Positions 58,123-64,000 of a stretch of DNA of 64,000 bases are shown piece after piece. The position numbers were made by a program, and so were the translations under genes. The notes under the pieces are model-generated. The model was not told where the DNA came from. It made no database searches and was given only the letters and a program-made list of their open reading frames with translations. Source of the DNA: Dyella sp. ASV21 (GTDB lineage Bacteria; Pseudomonadota; Gammaproteobacteria; Xanthomonadales; Rhodanobacteraceae); the NCBI RefSeq assembly GCF_016428975.1, contig NZ_JAELTT010000020.1, forward strand, positions 1-64,000, given 5' to 3'. Numbering within the stretch: the first letter of the stretch is position 1; each line of letters opens with the position of its first letter.

Positions 58123-59597
58123 GCGCGCGCGTGTTGATGGTGCAGGGCTGCACGTCCGACGCCGGCAAGAGCACCCTGGTGGCCGCGCTGTGTCGCTGGC
58201 TGCATCGACAAGGGTGCGCGGTGGCGCCATTCAAGCCTCAGAACATGGCGCTGAATTCGGCGGTCACCGTTGATGGCGGCGAAATCGGCCGCGCCCAGGC
58301 GATGCAGGCGCAGGCAGCCGGTGTGCCGCCGCATACGGACTTCAACCCGATCCTGCTCAAGCCCAATTCCGATACCGGCGCTCAGGTGATCGTGCACGGG
58401 CACGCCGTGGACAACATGGATGCGCGCTGTTACCACGACTACAAACGCGTCGCTATGGATGCCGTGCTTGCCTCGCATGCTCGCCTGGTGGCGAATTACG
58501 AGGCCGTGATCGTGGAGGGCGCGGGCAGCCCCGCTGAGATCAATCTGCGCGATCGTGATATCGCCAACATGGGTTACGCCGAAGCGGTGGATTGCCCGGT
58601 GCTGCTCATCGCCGATATCGATCGCGGTGGCGTGTTCGCTCACCTGGTGGGTACGCTGGAACTGCTGTCGGAGAGCGAGCGCGCTCGCGTGGCGGGGTTC
58701 GTGATCAATCGCTTCCGCGGTGACCTGGCTTTGCTGCAACCGGGGCTGGACTGGCTGGAACGCCGCACCGGCAAACCGGTGCTTGGCGTGCTGCCTTATC
58801 TGCATGGCTTGCACCTGGAGGCAGAGGACGCGCTTCCGTGTGATGCAGTTCACAAAACGAATATTGGCCTGCGGGTGGTGGTGCCTGTGTTACCGCGCAT
58901 CAGCAACCACACCGATTTCGATGCGCTGCGTGCGCATCCGCAGGTGGATCTTCGCTTCGTCGGGCCGGGTGAGGCGCCGCCCCCTTGCGATCTCATCGTG
59001 CTGCCCGGGTCCAAGTCCACGCGCGCAGATCTTGCCTGGTTGCGCGAGCACGGTTGGGTCGAGGCGATTGCGCGGCATACGCGTTACGGCGGCAAGCTCA
59101 TCGGCATCTGCGGTGGCTTCCAGATGTTGGGGCGCTTCGTGCATGATCCGCAGGGCATCGAGAGCGAGCCGGGCTCGAGCGAAGGACTGGGTTGGTTGGA
59201 GCTGGAGACCACGCTGGAAGCGCGCAAGCAATTGCGCCGCGTGGATGGAGCACTGGTCCTGGGAGGAGCGCGGGTGAGTGGCTATGAAATCCACTGCGGT
59301 GTCAGCCGTGGCGCGGCCCTGGCGCGACCCTCGAGCCTGCTCGATGGTGGCGAGGCTGACGGCGCGCTGTCGGCCGATGGGCAGATATTGGGCAGCTACC
59401 TGCATGGTCTGTTCGACCAGCCCGAGGCGCTCGACGCGCTACTGACATGGGCGGGTTTGCGCCAGCCACAGCCGCTGAACCTGCACGCGCTACGCGAAGC
59501 CAGCATCGACCGCCTGGCCGATGCCGTGGAGACCCACCTGGACAGCGCAGCGCTGTGTCGCCTGCTGCAACGCGGAGATGGCGCATGCGCACATTGA
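58119..59597 (+). CDS. cbiP: Adenosylcobyric acid synthase (CbiP/CobQ)
   Basis: A 492-residue glutamine amidotransferase that adds four amide groups to adenosylcobyrinate a,c-diamide. The N-terminal ATPase domain has [18 protein letters not shown] and [10 protein letters not shown]; the C-terminal domain has [16 protein letters not shown], the nucleophile Cys in [11 protein letters not shown], and GSYLHGLFD. The start is GTG 58119, overlapping the upstream stop (GTGA). Length matches the family (about 485-510). With cbiA it provides the full amidation of a cobyrinate-type precursor. Confidence 0.95.
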   Translation: MSARVLMVQGCTSDAGKSTLVAALCRWLHRQGCAVAPFKPQNMALNSAVTVDGGEIGRAQAMQAQAAGVPPHTDFNPILLKPNSDTGAQVIVHGHAVDNMDARCYHDYKRVAMDAVLASHARLVANYEAVIVEGAGSPAEINLRDRDIANMGYAEAVDCPVLLIADIDRGGVFAHLVGTLELLSESERARVAGFVINRFRGDLALLQPGLDWLERRTGKPVLGVLPYLHGLHLEAEDALPCDAVHKTNIGLRVVVPVLPRISNHTDFDALRAHPQVDLRFVGPGEAPPPCDLIVLPGSKSTRADLAWLREHGWVEAIARHTRYGGKLIGICGGFQMLGRFVHDPQGIESEPGSSEGLGWLELETTLEARKQLRRVDGALVLGGARVSGYEIHCGVSRGAALARPSSLLDGGEADGALSADGQILGSYLHGLFDQPEALDALLTWAGLRQPQPLNLHALREASIDRLADAVETHLDSAALCRLLQRGDGACAH

Positions 59598-60112
59598 TTC
59601 TTGGCGGCGCGCGCTCCGGCAAGAGCGCGCTGGCGGAACGCCTGGCGCACGAGTCGGGGCATCCGGTGACCTATATCGCCACGGCGCAGGCGCATGACGG
59701 GGAAATGGCGGCGCGCATCGCCCATCATCGCGCGAGTCGCCCTGCCCACTGGGTAAGCGTAGAAGAGCCGTTGGCCTTGGCTGCGGTGCTTCGCGCGCAT
59801 GCGCGCCCCGGGCATTGCGTGCTGGTGGATTGCCTCACCTTGTGGTTAAGCAACCTGCTCGGCGCCGAGGACCCATCGCTATTGGCACGCGAACGTGATG
59901 CCCTGCTGGCTGCGCTGCCCAGCCTGACCGGCCAAGTGATGTTGGTGAGCAATGAAGTGGGGCTGGGGGTCGTGCCGATGGGCGAATTGACGCGTCGTTT
60001 CGTCGACGAGGCAGGACGCTTGCATCAAGCGTTGGCGGCGTCATGCGAACGTGTCGTGTTGGTCGCGGCAGGGCTGCCGTTGACGCTGAAGAATGAATCC
60101 AGACATCCCTGA
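59585..60112 (+). CDS. cobU: Adenosylcobinamide kinase / guanylyltransferase (CobU/CobP)
   Basis: A 175-residue bifunctional enzyme that phosphorylates adenosylcobinamide and then transfers GMP to it. The P-loop is [15 protein letters not shown]; the family motif HHRASRP holds the histidine that carries [15 protein letters not shown] and [19 protein letters not shown] follow. The ATG at 59585 overlaps the end of cbiP by 13 bases. Next is cobT after a 12-base gap. Confidence 0.95.
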   Translation: MRTLILGGARSGKSALAERLAHESGHPVTYIATAQAHDGEMAARIAHHRASRPAHWVSVEEPLALAAVLRAHARPGHCVLVDCLTLWLSNLLGAEDPSLLARERDALLAALPSLTGQVMLVSNEVGLGVVPMGELTRRFVDEAGRLHQALAASCERVVLVAAGLPLTLKNESRHP

Positions 60113-60124
60113 AGGAAGCGCTAC

Positions 60125-61171
60125 ATGAGCCATGATTGGCTGCGGGAACCGTGTTTTGCGATCGATCACGAGAGCAGGGAGCAAGCGCGCGAGCATCAGG
60201 GGCAACTGACCAAGCCGCCGGGCTCGCTGGGCACGCTGGAGGCACTGGCCATTCGTCTGGCCGGCCTGCAGCACAAGCCGTTGCCGTCGGCGCAGCAGGT
60301 GTGGATTACCGTATTCGCTGGCGATCATGGTGTTGCGGCGGAAGGCGTTTCGGCTTTCCCGCAGGTGGTGACGGGCGAGATGGTGCGCAACTTCGCCAAG
60401 GGTGGGGCCGCCATCAGCGTGCTGGCGCGCACGCTCGGCGCCATGCTGGAAGTGGTGAACCTGGGCACGGTGAATGATCCGGGCGAGCTGCCGCTGGTGC
60501 GCCGCGCGATCATCGCGCCACAGACCCGCAATTTCTGCGAGCAGCCGGCGATGAGCGATGCGCAGCTGGCCGCCGCCTTGCGCGCCGGTGCGGATAGCGT
60601 CGAGGGGGCGTTCGAGGCCGGTGCCCAGCTGTTCATTGGTGGCGAGATGGGCATCGCCAACACCACCTCGGCGGCGGCGCTGGCTTGCGGTCTGTTGCGC
60701 GAATCGCCTTATGCGCTGGCTGGCGCTGGTACCGGGCTGGATGCCGCGGGCATCGAGCGCAAGGCGGCGGTGATCGAGCGCGCACTGGCGCGCTATCCCA
60801 ACGATGTGGATGCGCTGGCGTGGCTGGCGCGCGTGGGCGGCTTTGAGATCGCCGCGTTGTGCGGTGCCTATATTGCGGCCGCGCAGCGCGGTATGCCGGT
60901 GCTGATCGACGGCTTTATCACCACCGCGGCCGCGCTGGCGGCCGTGCGTATCAACCCCGGCTGTCGTGAATGGATGTTCTTCGCGCATCGCTCGCGCGAA
61001 CGCGGCCATGTGCGCCTGCTGGCGGCGCTGGATGCCGATCCCCTGCTGGACCTGGGATTGCGCCTGGGTGAGGGCAGTGGCGCCGCCACCGCGGTACCGC
61101 TGATGCGGCTGGCCTGCGAGCTGCACGCGCGCATGGCCACGTTCGCACAGGCGGGGGTATCGGGCGCATGA
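60125..61171 (+). CDS. cobT: Nicotinate-nucleotide-dimethylbenzimidazole phosphoribosyltransferase
   Basis: A 348-residue enzyme that activates the lower ligand base, forming alpha-ribazole phosphate. Family signs: [73 protein letters not shown] and the catalytic Glu in [17 protein letters not shown] 60125 has GAAGGAAG upstream. No dimethylbenzimidazole synthesis gene (bluB) is in the window, so the base may be scavenged or made elsewhere. Confidence 0.96.
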   Translation: MSHDWLREPCFAIDHESREQAREHQGQLTKPPGSLGTLEALAIRLAGLQHKPLPSAQQVWITVFAGDHGVAAEGVSAFPQVVTGEMVRNFAKGGAAISVLARTLGAMLEVVNLGTVNDPGELPLVRRAIIAPQTRNFCEQPAMSDAQLAAALRAGADSVEGAFEAGAQLFIGGEMGIANTTSAAALACGLLRESPYALAGAGTGLDAAGIERKAAVIERALARYPNDVDALAWLARVGGFEIAALCGAYIAAAQRGMPVLIDGFITTAAALAAVRINPGCREWMFFAHRSRERGHVRLLAALDADPLLDLGLRLGEGSGAATAVPLMRLACELHARMATFAQAGVSGA

Positions 61172-61746
61172 GCGAACGGCACATCAATATCGATCTGCTG
61201 CGTCACGGCGATACCGGTGAACGCAGCTATCGCGGACAGCTCGACGACAGTCTCAGTCCGCTCGGCTGGACGCAGTTGCGCGCGGCGATCTTCGGGCGCG
61301 CCTGGGAGCGTGTGGTGACTTCGCCGCTGCGTCGCTGCGCGGATTTCGCCCACGAGCTGGCCGCGGCGCGCCGCATACCGATCCGGGTGGATGCGCGCCT
61401 GGCCGAGTACCACTTCGGTCACTGGCAAGGCGTGCCCATCGAAACCCTGGCCGAGGAGCAGGGCGATGCACTGGGCCGGTTCTGGTCCGATCCGGTGAAT
61501 TGCCCGCCGCCCGGCGGCGAACCGTTCGCGGCGTTCCGTCGGCGCCTTTGCGATGCCCTGGACGAGGTAGCGATCCAGGCGCAATCGCATCGCGTGCTGG
61601 TGATTACACATGGCGGCGCCATTCGCCTCCTGCGTTGCGAGAACGAGGGGCGTGATTTTGGCGAGATGGCCAGCATGGATGTGCCGCATGCCTCACTGCA
61701 CCCGCTCAGCTGGACGCGGTCCGCTGCGGGGCTGGCGCGGGTGTAA
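61168..61746 (+). CDS. cobC: Alpha-ribazole phosphatase (histidine phosphatase family)
   Basis: A 192-residue histidine phosphatase. The phospho-acceptor histidine is in the RHG motif ([16 protein letters not shown]), the second in [13 protein letters not shown], with [13 protein letters not shown] and [11 protein letters not shown] between. The family is broad, but position between cobT and cobS, with a 4-base overlap before and a 1-base overlap (TAATG) after, marks it as the phosphatase that removes phosphate from alpha-ribazole phosphate or adenosylcobalamin phosphate. Confidence 0.9.
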   Translation: MSERHINIDLLRHGDTGERSYRGQLDDSLSPLGWTQLRAAIFGRAWERVVTSPLRRCADFAHELAAARRIPIRVDARLAEYHFGHWQGVPIETLAEEQGDALGRFWSDPVNCPPPGGEPFAAFRRRLCDALDEVAIQAQSHRVLVITHGGAIRLLRCENEGRDFGEMASMDVPHASLHPLSWTRSAAGLARV

Positions 61747-62468
61747 TGCGTAGCCTGCTCGCCGCCATCGGCTTTCTCACCCGGATTCCGGTGTCGGCCA
61801 AGGTGTTTGACCCTGCGGGTGCGGCATCGAACCCGTTGCCCTGGTATCCGGTGGTGGGGCTGCTGATCGGTGCGCTGTTGTATGGCCTGAGCTGGCTGCT
61901 GGCATCGGCGCCGCCGTTGCTGGCGGCGGCGCTGTTGCTGCTGGCCTGGGTGCTGCTCACCGGCGCCCTGCACTTGGATGGCCTGGCCGATAGCGCTGAT
62001 GCGTGGGTGGGTGGCTTGGGCGATCGCGAGCGCACGCTGGCGATCATGAAAGATCCGCGCAGCGGACCGATGGGCGTGGCGGCGGTGATGCTTCTATTGC
62101 TGCTCAAGTTTGCCGCACTGGCCAGTCTTGCGCCCAAGAGCGCGGCCTTGTGGCTCGCCCCGATGCTGGCCCGTTCTGCGCTCACGGCGGCCTTCATGGT
62201 GACGCCGTATGTACGCCAGGGCGGCCTGGGTAGCGCGCTGGCGGGTACGCCGCGCTGGGCATGTGCGACGGGCCTGATCGCTGCCGTGGCGATATCGCTG
62301 CCCGCTGGCTGGTCGGCCGCGTGGGCGTGGCTGGCGACGTTGGCGGTATTCGCGCTGTGGCGACGCGCCTGCCTGCGACGGCTCGGCGGCATGACCGGCG
62401 ACACCTGTGGCGCGCTGGCCGAGTTGGTGGAGGCGGCCGTGCTGGTGGTATTGGCCTGGCATCGCTAA
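61746..62468 (+). CDS. cobS: Adenosylcobinamide-GDP ribazoletransferase (cobalamin synthase)
   Basis: A 240-residue membrane enzyme for the last step, joining adenosylcobinamide-GDP to alpha-ribazole. Family signs are AIGFLTRIPV at the N-terminus, the metal-binding LDGLADSADAWVGG, IMKDPRSGPMGVAAVM, RSALTAAFMV and the C-terminal GGMTGDTCGALAELVEAAVL. Several membrane helices. Last gene of the cobalamin operon; a 119-base gap to the next gene shows no clear terminator. Confidence 0.95.
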   Translation: MRSLLAAIGFLTRIPVSAKVFDPAGAASNPLPWYPVVGLLIGALLYGLSWLLASAPPLLAAALLLLAWVLLTGALHLDGLADSADAWVGGLGDRERTLAIMKDPRSGPMGVAAVMLLLLLKFAALASLAPKSAALWLAPMLARSALTAAFMVTPYVRQGGLGSALAGTPRWACATGLIAAVAISLPAGWSAAWAWLATLAVFALWRRACLRRLGGMTGDTCGALAELVEAAVLVVLAWHR

Positions 62469-62587
62469 GTGGTGTCCATGGGTACGGATCGTTGAATTTG
62501 GCCGCCTAGCCTCGATAATGGTGGGCTGCCGGTAGTCCCGTGGTGCTTGAGTCGTGCAGCGGGACGGCATCGATCTGTGGAGTGCCC

Positions 62588-62875
62588 ATGCCTATCTATG
62601 AATTCGAATGCAGCAGCTGCGGTCATCGCTTTGACCGCCTGCAGAAGCTGTCCGATCCCGATCCGTCGGTGTGCCCCGCCTGTGACGTGGCCGAGGTGAA
62701 GCGTCGCCTCAGCGCGCCGGGTTTCCGCCTTGCGGGCAGCGGCTGGTACGAGACCGACTTCAAGAAAGACGGCGACAAGAAGCGCAACCTGGCCGGTGAC
62801 AGCGGGGCTTCCCCGGCCCCTGCGCCGTCTTCGTCCACGCCTTCGTCGAGTTCGGGCTCCAGCAGCGAGAGCTGA
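62588..62875 (+). CDS. FmdB family zinc-ribbon protein
   Basis: A 95-residue small protein with an N-terminal zinc ribbon: MPIYEFECSSCGHRF and CPACD give four cysteines in two pairs. This is the FmdB/CxxC_CxxC_SSSS family, whose members also end in a serine-rich tail; here residues 75-95 are mostly Ser and Pro. Function is unknown; it often lies near aspS in proteobacteria, as here. ATG 62588 begins the conserved PIYEF. Confidence 0.9.
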   Translation: MPIYEFECSSCGHRFDRLQKLSDPDPSVCPACDVAEVKRRLSAPGFRLAGSGWYETDFKKDGDKKRNLAGDSGASPAPAPSSSTPSSSSGSSSES

Positions 62876-62999
62876 CCGGGTCCCCTGGCTGAACGCTGCA
62901 TAGCCGGTCTGCAGGTTTCTGCGAATTCATCGCAAGATATTCAATCTCCATTGAGCCTACGCTCGCTAGCGTGACGCACCGACATAAGGAGCGCTCACG

Positions 63000-63554
63000 A
63001 TGCGAACAGGAACAGGGTTGATGGGCGTGGTGGCTGGCGTGGTCTTGGGCCTGCTGGCAAGTGCGGCGCCGATGGCGCATGCGCAGGGCCGCGATGTGAT
63101 CCGTTGCGGCAGCGACGACGGCCGCTTCAGTCGTTGCCAGGTGCCTTGGCGCGATGCCGAGCTGATCCGGCAGGAGTCCAACAGTCCTTGCGTGCGCGGC
63201 CAGTCCTGGGGCGTGGATCGCGGTGGCCTGTGGGTGGATCGGGGCTGTCGCGGCCAGTTCGTGGAAATGGGTCGTGGCGGCGGCTGGCGCGGCGATGACG
63301 ATGGTCGCTGGCAGGGCGGCGGTGGCTGGCGCCCCGGCCCGGATTGGGATCGCGAGATCCGCTTCCAGTGCGAGAGCGGCGATAAGCGCTACCAGTTCTG
63401 CCAGGTGGATGTGGGCGGCCGTGGCCGCGTGCGCCTGCTGCGCCAGCTCTCCGGCACACCCTGCGAAGAGGGCTATAGCTGGGGCTGGAACCGCGCTGGG
63501 GTATGGGTGAACCGCGGTTGTCGCGGGCTGTTTTCGGTGGATCGCCGCTGGTAA
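63000..63554 (+). CDS. DUF3011 family secreted protein
   Basis: A 184-residue exported protein with a signal peptide (cut after AHA|QGRD) and AAGGAG eight bases upstream of the ATG. It holds two copies of the DUF3011 pattern: residues about 33-85 (IRCGSDDGRFSRCQV, LIRQESNSPC, WGVDRGGLWVDRGCRGQF) and about 120-180 (FQCESGDKRYQFCQV, LLRQLSGTPC, WGWNRAGVWVNRGCRGLF), each with four cysteines likely to form disulfides. A Gly/Trp/Asp-rich linker separates them. DUF3011 proteins are widespread in this order and functionally unassigned; the fold suggests ligand or surface binding. Confidence 0.88.
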   Translation: MRTGTGLMGVVAGVVLGLLASAAPMAHAQGRDVIRCGSDDGRFSRCQVPWRDAELIRQESNSPCVRGQSWGVDRGGLWVDRGCRGQFVEMGRGGGWRGDDDGRWQGGGGWRPGPDWDREIRFQCESGDKRYQFCQVDVGGRGRVRLLRQLSGTPCEEGYSWGWNRAGVWVNRGCRGLFSVDRRW

Positions 63555-63683
63555 GGCGTGCCCAGCAGGCGCTGCGCGTCCCCTGCGGGCGCGTGGCGCC
63601 GCCCGCCGGCCAGTGCGCCGGTGTTAACATTCGCAGTCTTGTCCACGCATCTCGCCGCCCTGGCGGCCCGGAGTTCCAAGCGC

Positions 63684-64000
63684 ATGCGCACGCATTACTG
63701 CGGCCTCATCGATGAGGCACTGGTCGGTCAGACCGTCACCCTTTGTGGCTGGGTCAACACCCTGCGCCTGCAGAGCCATGTGGCTTTTGTCGACCTGCGT
63801 GATCACGAGGGCATTGCCCAGGTGGTGGTGGAACGCGAGAACGCGGCGGCGTTTGCTGTGGCCGGCGAGATCGGCAACGAGTACTGCCTGCGCGTTACCG
63901 GCACCATTCGCAAGCGCCTGTCGGTGAACGACAAGCTGCGCACCGGCACGGTGGAACTGCTGGCCGACAACGTGGAAATTCTCAACGCCGCCAAGGACCT
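63684..64000 (+). CDS. aspS: Aspartate-tRNA ligase (5' part)
   Basis: The first 317 bases (about 105 codons) of aspS, cut by the window end. The reading begins MRTHYCGLIDEALVGQTV, then TLCGWVNTLRLQSHVAFVDL RDH, RVTGTIRKR and VELLADNVEILN, the N-terminal OB-fold that binds the anticodon. The catalytic domain lies beyond the window. fmdB shortly upstream is the usual neighbour. Confidence 0.95.
   Translation, partial: MRTHYCGLIDEALVGQTVTLCGWVNTLRLQSHVAFVDLRDHEGIAQVVVERENAAAFAVAGEIGNEYCLRVTGTIRKRLSVNDKLRTGTVELLADNVEILNAAKD

Overview
The window is high-GC, densely coded chromosomal DNA of a gammaproteobacterium, most likely in the Xanthomonadales and probably the Rhodanobacteraceae (Dyella, Rhodanobacter, Luteibacter, Frateuria). 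The case rests on gene content and order: holC-pepA divergent from lptFG, pilR and pilS near sucCD, an otsB-GH15-otsA operon, a btuB-led cobalamin salvage operon, and fmdB just before aspS. I see no rRNA, tRNA, CRISPR array, insertion sequence or prophage.

Layout. 1-252: tail of a gene that looks frameshifted. 369-2142: YceI / cytochrome b561 / YceI operon, divergent from a large beta-propeller hybrid histidine kinase (2308-5883). 5896-18602: mainly housekeeping genes (holC, pepA, lptF, lptG, an NdvA-like ABC exporter, ltaE, intracellular PHB depolymerase, an RDD protein, xerD, dsbC, pilR). 18687-32149: a self-contained locus for an alpha-glucoside. It holds a TonB-dependent receptor, an inner-membrane MFS carrier, a secreted GH65 enzyme, a divergent periplasmic GH37 trehalase, a secreted esterase whose gene overlaps the trehalase gene, a cytosolic GH65 phosphorylase fused to beta-phosphoglucomutase, and a divergent LacI-type regulator with three ATCGAT-centred operator-like sites. 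This locus lies exactly between pilR and pilS, genes that are normally adjacent. 32157-41566: pilS, sucCD, argP/lysE, nadE, bamD, rluD.

41694-51281: the enterobacterial order bamD-rluD-pgeF-clpB is recognisable but carries two insertions: a membrane glycosyltransferase gene between rluD and pgeF, and a small exported protein plus the trehalose operon otsB-GH15-otsA between pgeF and clpB. clpB has a good sigma-32 promoter match. 51440-62468: a cobalamin riboswitch followed by eleven tightly packed genes for B12 capture and salvage (btuB, a BtuM-like inner-membrane protein, adenosyltransferase, cbiA, cbiB, cobD-type decarboxylase, cbiP, cobU, cobT, alpha-ribazole phosphatase, cobS). 62588-64000: fmdB, a DUF3011 protein and the first 317 bases of aspS.

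How it fits together. The window contains both trehalose synthesis (otsA/otsB) and an import-and-phosphorolysis route for an alpha-linked glucose disaccharide. The most unusual system is the pilR/pilS-interrupting locus. The esterase coupled to an atypical trehalase, plus a secreted GH65 enzyme, suggests use of an acylated or otherwise decorated trehalose-like sugar; that substrate is an inference. The second is the cobalamin operon, where the likely inner-membrane transporter is a solitary BtuM-type protein with a cysteine at position 79, and where cbiA is kept although no earlier corrin-ring genes are present in the window.
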